Below are positions 1-5,650 of a stretch of DNA of 5,746 nt, in pieces. The translations under genes were made by a program, and so were the position numbers. Position 1 is the stretch's first letter; each line of letters begins with the position of its first letter. The stretch is from positions 1-5,746 of the forward strand of contig JBAJNK010000002.1 in NCBI GenBank assembly GCA_036881805.1, in the 5' to 3' direction. The DNA comes from JANQLC01 sp036881805. GTDB lineage: Bacteria > Bacteroidota > Bacteroidia > Flavobacteriales > JANQLC01. The notes beneath the pieces were generated by a model. The model had not been told where the DNA came from. It saw only the letters and a list, made by a program, of their open reading frames with translations, and searched no databases.

Positions 1-9
1 GATCGAATA

Positions 10-210
10 CAAAGAAATAAACCCGCATACAAACCATTACAAAAGGCCAAAAGAGCAAGGGGGACAAACCGACATACACAGATGCAAACACCAGAAAATA
101 AAACCCGCTTTTTTAAACCGCCACACCGGACAAATACTGAAAAATACCTGCCTTTTTAAACTGCCACGCATATACAAACACAAAAAATAAAACCCGCTTT
201 CTCAAAGAGA
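10..210. repeat. Degenerate direct repeats, ~43-46 bp period
   Basis: A core close to AAAATAAAACCCGCTTT recurs. The best copies are at about 85-120 and 175-209, offset by 89-90 bp. A weaker half-way copy lies at about 138-170, reading ACCTGCC then TTTTTAAACTGCCAC, which matches TTTTTTAAACCGCCAC at 109-124. A further fragment (AAATAAACCCGC) sits at 15-26. The shared CCCGC/CCTGC core ends near 26, 108, 151 and 197, so spacings are 82, 43 and 46 bp, consistent with a decayed tandem array with one unreadable unit. I see no terminal inverted repeats or coding content, and its function is unknown. Confidence 0.45.
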
Positions 211-267
211 CACCTCATGCAACGCAATTGTGCCTTGTTTTATCATTAAAGAATTATTAAACTATCA

Positions 268-287
268 TGCACGCAAACACGCGTGCA
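268..287. other. Perfect 7-bp GC-rich hairpin
   Basis: TGCACGC (268-274) and GCGTGCA (281-287) are exact reverse complements separated by a 6-base loop (AAACAC). The sequence after it on the plus strand is CTTTATATAT, not an unbroken T run, so it is a poor intrinsic terminator. It could instead be an operator or a chance palindrome. Confidence 0.3.
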
Positions 288-364
288 CTTTATATATCGC
301 TGCTCAGAAAAAATAGATTCGATAGGTAGCGTAAATACGATTTGTTTTTCGGATCACAGCGGAA

Positions 365-399
365 TTTGCCGGGTTTCAAAAAAGTAATTCGTATTTTTG
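365..399 (+). promoter_or_regulatory. Bacteroidota-type promoter for the gene at 422
   Basis: TATTTTTG at 392-399 fits the Bacteroidota -7 consensus TAnnTTTG exactly. TTTG at 365-368 can serve as the -33 element with a 23-bp spacer, the long end of the accepted range. Transcription would start about 15 bases before the ATG at 422. The -7 box overlaps one arm of an 8-bp inverted repeat, AAATACGA (333-340) and TCGTATTT (389-396), which could be an operator or chance. Confidence 0.5.
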
Positions 400-421
400 T
401 GCGGCTTTATACAATTAGTCC

Positions 422-655
422 ATGCAAATATCTATCACCCAACTCTACCGATTGCTATCCGATAAGGTGGGCAAAGAAAACGCAGAAAATCTAACTGATT
501 ATATTGAAAGGAAAGTAAAAGATGAAGTTAAAAATGAAACCCGACACTTGGCTACCAAAGCAGATTTAGCGAATGTAAAGACGGAAATGATCAAATGGCA
601 CGTAGGTTTATTCATCTTGCTCTCACTGATGATCATGGGGCTTTATGTAAAGTAA
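422..655 (+). CDS. Small coiled-coil protein with C-terminal membrane anchor
   Basis: This 77-residue protein starts at ATG 422 and ends at TAA 653-655. Residues ~1-55 are hydrophilic and helical, rich in Lys, Glu, Asp and Asn, with a LATKADLANVKTEMIKW segment at about 43-59. Residues ~60-76 form one hydrophobic membrane helix (GLFILLSLMIMGLYV). The pattern of a coiled coil followed by LATKxDL...IKW and a tail helix matches small DUF1640/CCDC90-like proteins that I recall as common in bacteria. Their function is not established. The protein is probably tail-anchored in the inner membrane with its N-terminus in the cytoplasm. No Shine-Dalgarno sequence is visible, normal for this phylum, and a plausible promoter lies just upstream. 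It stands alone and converges on the minus-strand operon. The family assignment is from motif memory. Confidence 0.7.
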   Translation: MQISITQLYRLLSDKVGKENAENLTDYIERKVKDEVKNETRHLATKADLANVKTEMIKWHVGLFILLSLMIMGLYVK

Positions 656-767
656 AAAAAGAGCTTTTTAACTCATTTTAAAAGACTCGGCAATCCCGCT
701 CGATAGGCTTGAATACGAGACGTAAAGGGGATTAGAATATAAACCCAACCCGATAGCTCTTTTTTTA
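653..767. terminator. 115-bp palindrome-closed element, likely two-way terminator
   Basis: A perfect 13-bp inverted repeat closes the element: the arm at 653-665 (T, seven A, GAGCT) matches the arm at 755-767 (AGCTC, seven T, A). Nested inside are TCGG 687-690 with CCGA 750-753, AATCCC 692-697 with GGGATT 728-733, and CTCG 699-702 with CGAG 716-719. Read on either strand, the right arm ends in a seven-T run, as in an intrinsic terminator, and the element lies between convergent genes and overlaps the stop codon of the gene at 422. A competing local hairpin (GAGCTTTT...AAAAGACTC, 661-688) uses the same left arm. The long structured interior is unusual for a plain terminator, so a small RNA or a miniature element is also possible. 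Confidence 0.5.
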
Positions 768-876
768 ATATACCTGTGAACTAAGTGGCTTTTTTCTGCC
801 AAACATCAGCCGCCCGTGGTTTCTATGTCTATAATGGAATAACATCGATGCTTTGCTTCTCTCACAGGGAAACCCA

Positions 877-1572
877 TCACCGGGCTTGCAACGGATTTTG
901 GTTTCGGGTACCGAATACAGCACGCCCGATACGAACCATCGTACTGCCGCATTTTACGGCCAGTTTGTAATCCCCACTCATCCCCATCGATAGCTCGGTA
1001 AACTTTTCTGTATCGATCGCCAAGGCGTAGTCGTTTTTAAGGCGGTTAAAAAAATCTTTCAGCCGGTTGAACTCCCTTCTGATTTTGGATGGATCATCGG
1101 TGAAAGTAGCCATGCCCATCAAACCCCTGATCTCGACGTTTGGTAAGAATTGGGTTTGATCGCATTTTAGGATATCGAGCGCTTCGAGTTCGGAAAGTCC
1201 GAATTTAGCGTCTTCTTCAGCGATTTTAACCTGCAACAAAACGGGAATAATTCGGTCGTTTTTACCCGCTTGTGTATGGATTTCGCGCAGCAGGCGAAAG
1301 CTGTCTACACTGTGAATGAGGCTTACAAAAGGCGCGATATACTTTACTTTATTGCGCTGCAGATGACCGATCATATGCCATTCGATATTTTCGCCGCGCA
1401 GTTTTTGTGCTTTTTCAGTCAATTCCTGTACTCGGTTTTCTCCAAATCTATGTTGCCCAGCACGCAGTGCGGCTTGAATCGCAGCGATTGGCTCGGTTTT
1501 GGATACGGCGACGAGCGCAACGTTTTCCGGGATGGTTTTTTTGATTTTTTTCAATCGTTCGGCTATACTCAT
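877..1572 (-). CDS. yggS: YggS/PLPBP family PLP homeostasis protein
   Basis: This 231-residue protein belongs to the YggS/PROSC (PLPBP) family, cytoplasmic proteins that bind pyridoxal 5'-phosphate and balance the vitamin B6 pool without known catalysis. The single alanine-racemase-like TIM-barrel domain spans almost the whole chain. Family motifs are VAVSKT with the PLP-binding Lys25, FGENRVQE at 43-50, HMIGHLQRNK at 66-75, SMGMSGDYKLAV at 195-206, and a phosphate-binding GSTMVRIGRAVFG at 209-221. Length is normal and no key residue is missing. The ATG at 1570-1572 overlaps the TGA (1569-1571) of the truncated amidase gene, giving a 4-nt overlap that suggests translational coupling. It is the last gene of the operon. 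The presence of the PLP enzyme SerC in the same transcript fits a role in cofactor supply. Confidence 0.93.
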   Translation of the reverse strand: MSIAERLKKIKKTIPENVALVAVSKTEPIAAIQAALRAGQHRFGENRVQELTEKAQKLRGENIEWHMIGHLQRNKVKYIAPFVSLIHSVDSFRLLREIHTQAGKNDRIIPVLLQVKIAEEDAKFGLSELEALDILKCDQTQFLPNVEIRGLMGMATFTDDPSKIRREFNRLKDFFNRLKNDYALAIDTEKFTELSMGMSGDYKLAVKCGSTMVRIGRAVFGTRNQNPLQAR

Positions 1573-1877
1573 ATACGCCTGTATTTATCCAATTGGTAAA
1601 TGGGTTCCCCAAAGCGATCGGTTATCAGGTAATGGGCGCTTACGGGCCCTTGCGTCAGCGTCGAGGTCGATGATTTTGTATCGCCTACCGTATAGTGCAT
1701 GACCACCATTCGTATGCGTTCGTCTTGCGACTTGGCATTGTATTTTTTCGCGTTGATCTCGTAGTCCTTTAAAGGGGCTACATAGGCTTGCGGTTTGCAA
1801 CATATCACGAGGAGGCAAACCCAAAACGATACTGCATATGTGATGCTGCGATTCACTTCGCCATTTTTATTCTTCAT
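1569..1877 (-). pseudogene. N-acetylmuramoyl-L-alanine amidase, truncated after its N-terminal third
   Basis: The frame encodes 102 residues. Residues ~11-27 are a hydrophobic export signal ending in ICC, a poor lipobox. Residues ~54-97 match the start of an Amidase_2 (AmpD/AmiD-like) domain: RIRMVVMHYTVGDT with the first zinc ligand His61, then GPVSAHYLITDRFGEPIYQLD. Complete enzymes of this type cleave the bond between MurNAc and L-alanine in peptidoglycan and are usually about 250-300 residues. This frame stops at residue 102, just where the conserved AWHAG-like segment should begin, so the later zinc ligands and most of the active site are absent. It overlaps the DUF1015 gene by 11 nt and yggS by 4 nt. 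I infer a deletion that removed the 3' part. A short expressed exported peptide, or an assembly error, are alternatives. Confidence 0.7.
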
Positions 1878-3078
1878 CCAATTTGTAGATCACCATCCCA
1901 TTGCGCAATTTGGGCTGGATATAAGTGCTTTTGGGCGGCATGACCAAATGCAGGTCAGCTATGTATTTCAAGTCGGCGACAGAAATGGGATAAAAACCAA
2001 AGCCCACCCTAAATCGGTTGGTATCCACCCACTCTTTCATATCCATCACGCCGTTGATGTCACCCGTGCCAGGCAGGAATTTGATGCGCTTATCCGCATG
2101 GGCATTTTGGATGCTTAAAATGGGTTTCAAAACGTTTTCTTCGAATATATAGGTATCCAACTCACCCAGACCTTTGGGTTTGCCCCGAAATTCACGTTTG
2201 ATAAACAGACCGTAAAACCGGCCTTCGAGATACATCGAAATGCAATGCTTGTGAGAAGGGTAGTAAGGCTTATCCCCTTTGGGGTGAATCGTACAAAAAC
2301 GCGCGAGCTCGGTTAAAAACGACTCGACAGCGCGACCGTTTAAATCCCGTACCAAACGGTTGTATTCGTAAATTTTCAATTCGCTCTCAGGGATGAGGCA
2401 GCTCGAGATATAATTGTAATTTTCAGTGCCCACAAAGGTCGCATCGCGCGCGCGCATGCGTTTCGCATAGGTGGCAGCACTCGCCATGCGGTGGTGGCCA
2501 TCAGCGATATACAAATGCGCAACACGCTTAAATATATCGACTATTTGCTCGATGTTGCGCCGGTTGTTAACCACCCAAAAAGTATGCGAAATCCCGTCGC
2601 TTTCCATTTGCTGTTTGTGGAACGGTGTGTTTCGGGTTTCGATATCGATGATCTGCCGTATGCGGTTGTTATCTGGAAACATCAGCAACACGGGCTCGGA
2701 ATGAAATTTCACGACATCTAAGTAGTCCGTGAAGTACGCTTCACCCGCCGGTAGCGTCCGCTCGTGTACGCGTATCCGGCCATCGAAATAGTCGTCAGCG
2801 GCCACGCCGGCTATAATTCCGGTAAAGCTATGGGCGGCGGTTTTTTGGCGGTAGATGTAAAAACAAGGCTCCGATTCCCGCTTTAAATAGCCTTTAGTCA
2901 AAAGGGATAAGAAGCGATCTCGAACCGCCTCAAAGCGCGCTGACAGGCTGCGTTTTGGGTCTATTGCGGGATTGATAGTAGGTAGAAGAGGCGGGTTGCT
3001 GGCTGTTCGGCTGTCCGTAATTCTTCCTTCTATATGGGATAAAGGTCTTATTCCTTTGAACGGCCTGATCGCAATCAT
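1867..3078 (-). CDS. DUF1015 family protein, candidate serine-linked enzyme
   Basis: This 403-residue protein matches the DUF1015 family along its length: IRPFKGIRP at 4-12, PCFYIYRQ at 71-78, FTGIIAGVAADDYFDGRIRVHE at 85-106, LYIADGHHRMASAA at 189-202, YNRLVRDLNG at 239-248, DKRIKFLPGTG at 329-339 and a conserved C-terminus from MPPKSTYIQPK (380-390) to IYKL (397-400). IADGHHR resembles the DGHxR-type motif of ParB/sulfiredoxin-fold free serine kinases (SerK). With serA and serC directly upstream, this suggests action on serine or O-phosphoserine. I recall reports of free serine kinase activity in DUF1015 proteins but cannot verify them here. The N-terminal segment (about 18-40) looks shorter than in relatives and lacks the usual RPYD-like motif. 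Its ATG overlaps the serA TGA by 4 nt, suggesting translational coupling. Family assignment is firm, function inferred. Confidence 0.85.
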   Translation of the reverse strand: MIAIRPFKGIRPLSHIEGRITDSRTASNPPLLPTINPAIDPKRSLSARFEAVRDRFLSLLTKGYLKRESEPCFYIYRQKTAAHSFTGIIAGVAADDYFDGRIRVHERTLPAGEAYFTDYLDVVKFHSEPVLLMFPDNNRIRQIIDIETRNTPFHKQQMESDGISHTFWVVNNRRNIEQIVDIFKRVAHLYIADGHHRMASAATYAKRMRARDATFVGTENYNYISSCLIPESELKIYEYNRLVRDLNGRAVESFLTELARFCTIHPKGDKPYYPSHKHCISMYLEGRFYGLFIKREFRGKPKGLGELDTYIFEENVLKPILSIQNAHADKRIKFLPGTGDINGVMDMKEWVDTNRFRVGFGFYPISVADLKYIADLHLVMPPKSTYIQPKLRNGMVIYKLDEE

Positions 3079-4046
3079 GTAGCTGCGTTTTCTCTCGCAT
3101 AGATATCCGTGATTTGATCGGCTAACTCCACACCGATTCGCTCCTGAGCCTCAACGGTGGCCGCTCCAATGTGTGGGCTGAGCGACAGATGGGGGTTCAT
3201 CAGCAATTCAATGCTCGGACGGGGCTCGTCTTTGAATACATCCAGTGCAGCATAAGCGATTTTTCCACTCGTCAAAGCTGCGATTAGAGCCGCTTCATCC
3301 ACTATGCCGCCCCGTGAAGCATTGACCAGGCCAGCCTGATCTTTCATCAGTTGTAATTCGCGTGCACCGATGAGCGGCTCGCTTTGTGCCGGTACGTGTA
3401 GGGTTGTCCAATCGGATTCCGCCAGCAGCACGGCCAAGGGCTTCAGCTCGACGGTGAAGCGCAGCGATTGCCCATCGCAAAAACGCACATCGAGTTTGGA
3501 TTCCCCTTTTGAACCCGGTGCCGAGGCCACGACGCGCATACCCAATCCCAAAGCGATTTTGGCTACCTCTTTGCCAATTCTACCAAAACCGATAACACCC
3601 AATGTTTTGCCGCGAAGTTCACGCCCGCCGGCATAATTTTTCTTGAGTGCTCCAAATTTACTATCGCCGCTGAGGGGCATATTCCGATTTGAATCATATA
3701 GGAACCGAACCATCCCAAACAGGTGTGCAAAAACCAATTCAGCGACGGAAATAGAAGCAGCAGCCGGTGTGCTGATGACGTGAATGCCTTTGCGCTTGGC
3801 ATATGCGACATCGATGTTATCCATGCCTACGCCACCGCGACCGATAACGCGCAAACTCGGTACGCTGTCGATCAATTCCTTTCGCACTTGTGTAGCACTG
3901 CGCACCAAAAGCACCTGGATTTCATTTTTGTTGAGAAAACCTGTTAGCCGGCCTTGCGCCACTTTGGTAGTACATACCGCAAAACCGGCTCGCTCCAGCT
4001 TTTCAATGCCACTTTTGGACAGACCATCGTTTGCCAATACTTTCAT
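3075..4046 (-). CDS. serA: D-3-phosphoglycerate dehydrogenase, short form
   Basis: This 323-residue NAD-dependent D-2-hydroxyacid dehydrogenase most likely oxidises 3-phosphoglycerate to 3-phosphohydroxypyruvate, the first step of serine synthesis in the cytoplasm. The nucleotide-binding motif is GVIGFGRIG (150-158). The catalytic residues are Arg245 (NASRGG), Glu274 (DVFKDEP) and His292 (SPHIGAAT). VIGRGGVGMDNID (68-79) and STPAAASISVAEL (92-104) are typical of this group. The chain ends soon after the catalytic domain and lacks the C-terminal ACT domain, so serine feedback through an ACT domain is not expected. The start at 4046 is chosen because MKVLANDGL matches family N-termini. An in-frame ATG at 4193 would add 49 unrelated residues lying over serC. 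It begins 8 nt after the serC stop. Other 2-hydroxyacid substrates are possible, but the neighbour serC supports SerA. Confidence 0.92.
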   Translation of the reverse strand: MKVLANDGLSKSGIEKLERAGFAVCTTKVAQGRLTGFLNKNEIQVLLVRSATQVRKELIDSVPSLRVIGRGGVGMDNIDVAYAKRKGIHVISTPAAASISVAELVFAHLFGMVRFLYDSNRNMPLSGDSKFGALKKNYAGGRELRGKTLGVIGFGRIGKEVAKIALGLGMRVVASAPGSKGESKLDVRFCDGQSLRFTVELKPLAVLLAESDWTTLHVPAQSEPLIGARELQLMKDQAGLVNASRGGIVDEAALIAALTSGKIAYAALDVFKDEPRPSIELLMNPHLSLSPHIGAATVEAQERIGVELADQITDIYARENAAT

Positions 4047-4054
4047 AGGTAGGG

Positions 4055-5122
4055 TTATCCTTTGGTTTCTAATTCTCTCATGACGTCCACTAAGGTTTGT
4101 ACGCTCTCCATTGGCAGCGCATTGTATAGGCTGGCGCGGTAGCCCCCTACGGATCGATGCCCTTTGAGTCCACGAATACCCGCTGCGCGCCACATGTCAT
4201 CAAAGATTTTAGTCCGACTTTCGTCCTCGAGCACAAAGGTGGCGTTCATGTTGGAGCGGTCTGCTTTCACAACGAGCCCTTCAAAAAGGGGATTCCTGTC
4301 GATTTCGTCGTACAGCAACGCTGCCTTTGCTCGGTCAATGCCCTCGATCCACTTGACCCCGCCATTGTCCTGTAACCATTGCAGCGTAAGCATGCTCGCG
4401 TAAACCGAAAAGACAGGCGGTGTGTTAAATATACCATCTCTATCGATATGGGCTTTGTAATTGAGGTATGCGGGTATTTCCCGACCGGTCTTTCCCAGAA
4501 TCGACTCCTTTACGATGACCAGCGTGGTGCCGGCAGGGCCCATGTTCTTCTGGGCGCCCGCATAGATCAAGTCAAAATCGGAAACTCGGATTTCCCGGCT
4601 GAAAATATCGGAAGACATATCGCAAACCCGCAGCGTTTCTGCTTTGGGAAAGGCCTTGAACTGGGTTCCAAATATGGTGTTGTTGGATGTAAAGTGGAGG
4701 TAATCCACACCCGATGGTATGCGATAACTTTTGGGAATGTAGCTGTAGTTCTCATCCCTCGAGGAGGCGACCACTTCGACATCGCCAAACAACCGCGCTT
4801 CTCGGATTGCTTTTGAAGACCAAGTACCGGTGTCGAGATAAGCGGCACACCCGCCGACGCGCATCAAGTTGTAGGGTGTCATGGTGAATTGCAAACTGGC
4901 GCCACCTTGTAAAAACAGTATGCGATAGCCCGCTGGGACGCCCAAGAGTTCGCGCACCAAATGCTGCGCCTTTTCCATAACCGCCACAAAATCTGGGCTG
5001 CGATGCGATATTTCGAGTAGGGAGAGGTCGAGATCGTCAAAGTTTAGAATCGCAGCTGCTGCTCGCTTACAAACTACCCGTGGCAATACGCAGGGGCCGG
5101 GGCTAAAATTGTGTTTCTTCAT
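4055..5122 (-). CDS. serC: Phosphoserine aminotransferase
   Basis: This 355-residue class V (fold type I) PLP enzyme converts 3-phosphohydroxypyruvate and glutamate to O-phosphoserine and 2-oxoglutarate. It can also serve pyridoxine synthesis by acting on 3-hydroxy-4-phosphohydroxybutanone-type substrates. Visible motifs are NFSPGP at 5-10, EISHRSPDF at 37-45, LFLQGGASLQF at 69-79, Trp101 that stacks on the cofactor, TSNNTIFGTQF at 145-155, DMSSD at 168-172, the Schiff-base Lys192 in YAGAQKNMGPAG, and GHRSVGGYRASLYNA at 321-335, which binds the substrate phosphate. Length matches the family (about 350-360) and no active-site residue is missing. It lies 21 nt after the ferredoxin gene and 8 nt before serA. 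No strong Shine-Dalgarno sequence precedes the ATG. Assignment is secure. Confidence 0.96.
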   Translation of the reverse strand: MKKHNFSPGPCVLPRVVCKRAAAAILNFDDLDLSLLEISHRSPDFVAVMEKAQHLVRELLGVPAGYRILFLQGGASLQFTMTPYNLMRVGGCAAYLDTGTWSSKAIREARLFGDVEVVASSRDENYSYIPKSYRIPSGVDYLHFTSNNTIFGTQFKAFPKAETLRVCDMSSDIFSREIRVSDFDLIYAGAQKNMGPAGTTLVIVKESILGKTGREIPAYLNYKAHIDRDGIFNTPPVFSVYASMLTLQWLQDNGGVKWIEGIDRAKAALLYDEIDRNPLFEGLVVKADRSNMNATFVLEDESRTKIFDDMWRAAGIRGLKGHRSVGGYRASLYNALPMESVQTLVDVMRELETKG

Positions 5123-5143
5123 AAAGGGGTTGGACGCTTGGGG

Positions 5144-5512
5144 TTAACTCGATAAAAGGGTCGATTCGTCGTGGAGAAAATCCTTTTTGGACAGCAACTG
5201 TTCTCGGGTCTCCACTTGTGATTCATCGGGCACGCAGCAATCTACCGGACAGACCGCTGCACATTGCGGCTCATCGTGAAAGCCAATGCATTCGGTACAT
5301 TTGTCCGTCACGATGTAATACACCTCATCGCATAAGGGTTCCTGGGGTTCATCGGCATCGCACGCAGGGCCGATGGCCGGCACGACGCGCCCGGACAAAT
5401 TCGTGCCATCGGAAAAGCACCATGCCGCAGCACCTTCGTAAATGGCGTGATTTGGGCATTCGGGTTCACAGGCACCGCAGTTGATACATTCATCGGTTAT
5501 CTTTATGGCCAT
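5144..5512 (-). CDS. 2[4Fe-4S] ferredoxin, Alvin-like
   Basis: This 122-residue soluble iron-sulphur protein carries two [4Fe-4S] sites. The first motif is CINCGACEPECP (Cys9, 12, 15, 19). The second is CTEC, eight residues, CAAVCP (Cys72, 75, 84, 88). The eight-residue loop between the second and third cysteines of the second motif and the C-terminal extension (to 122) resemble the Allochromatium-type (Alvin) ferredoxins, which have low potentials. A ~50-residue insert (about 20-70) separates the motifs and adds Cys32, Cys51 and Cys61. Cys92 and Cys93 follow the second motif. It presumably carries electrons for unidentified partners. It is the first gene of the serC-serA operon and has a likely promoter just upstream. 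Why a ferredoxin heads this operon is unclear, though I recall the same order in other Bacteroidota. No gene symbol is given because paralogs cannot be told apart. Confidence 0.92.
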   Translation of the reverse strand: MAIKITDECINCGACEPECPNHAIYEGAAAWCFSDGTNLSGRVVPAIGPACDADEPQEPLCDEVYYIVTDKCTECIGFHDEPQCAAVCPVDCCVPDESQVETREQLLSKKDFLHDESTLLSS

Positions 5513-5550
5513 GGTTGTTGACTCGGTTGATAAAAGGTGTGGTCTGGCTG

Positions 5551-5580
5551 CAAATTTACAAAACGCAAAGCGATTTCACA
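5551..5580 (-). promoter_or_regulatory. Promoter of the ferredoxin-serC-serA operon
   Basis: Read on the minus strand, TAAATTTG (5558 down to 5551) is an exact match to the Bacteroidota -7 consensus TAnnTTTG. Upstream, TGTG (5580 down to 5577) is a three-of-four match to the -33 TTTG with an 18-bp spacer. Transcription would start near 5544, leaving a leader of about 30 nt before the ATG at 5512. It is the only good promoter I see for the six minus-strand genes. Confidence 0.5.
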
Positions 5581-5598
5581 CTGACGTTATCCAAGGCA

Positions 5599-5630
5599 TT
5601 TGCCGATCTGAGATATATAGTTTACATTTG
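5599..5630 (+). promoter_or_regulatory. Promoter of rpmE2
   Basis: TTTG at 5599-5602 and TACATTTG at 5623-5630 fit the Bacteroidota -33 and -7 elements exactly, with a 20-bp spacer. The expected start site is close to 5637, giving a very short leader of about 14 nt before the ATG at 5651. Both boxes are part of a repeated ATTTGCC string. It is divergent from the ferredoxin operon promoter and about 40 bp away. Confidence 0.65.
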
Positions 5631-5650
5631 CCAACCCAAATGCGGTCGAT

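Larger units (their letters stand above)
1..421. other. Intergenic region, no convincing gene
   Basis: No supported gene lies in this stretch. The first ~210 bases of the plus strand are rich in A and C and poor in T, so few stop codons occur. One frame stays open from the window edge to a TAA at 157-159 (52 codons, rich in Lys, Arg, Thr and Pro), but this is expected from the composition and resembles no family I know. The region contains degenerate direct repeats, a short GC-rich hairpin and a probable promoter for the gene at 422, each listed separately. Confidence 0.7.

Noticed and set aside
1..159. Frame open from the window edge to a TAA at 157-159 (52 codons), possible end of a partial gene
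   Set aside because: The strand is T-poor, so stops are rare by chance; the frame also runs through the repeat units and the peptide resembles no family I recognise.
1..210. Repeats considered as a CRISPR array
   Set aside because: The units are degenerate, the spacing is irregular, there are no unique spacers of uniform length and no cas genes are nearby.
336..344. TACGATTTG as an alternative -7 element upstream of the gene at 422
   Set aside because: It has three bases between TA and TTTG rather than two; the exact match at 392-399 is better placed.
785..970. 61-codon plus-strand open frame reaching into the yggS 3' end
   Set aside because: Half of it is antisense to yggS, and the rest has no recognisable protein character.
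1795..2118. 107-codon plus-strand open frame antisense to the DUF1015 and amidase genes
   Set aside because: It lies opposite conserved coding sequence and its translation looks like antisense noise.
4047..4193. Upstream in-frame extension of serA by 49 codons
   Set aside because: The extra residues lie over serC, do not match the family, and MKVLANDGL at 4046 is a typical N-terminus 8 nt after the serC stop.
4379..4816. 145-codon plus-strand open frame antisense to serC
   Set aside because: It is a shadow of a well-conserved coding region; its peptide matches no family and it has no promoter-like context.
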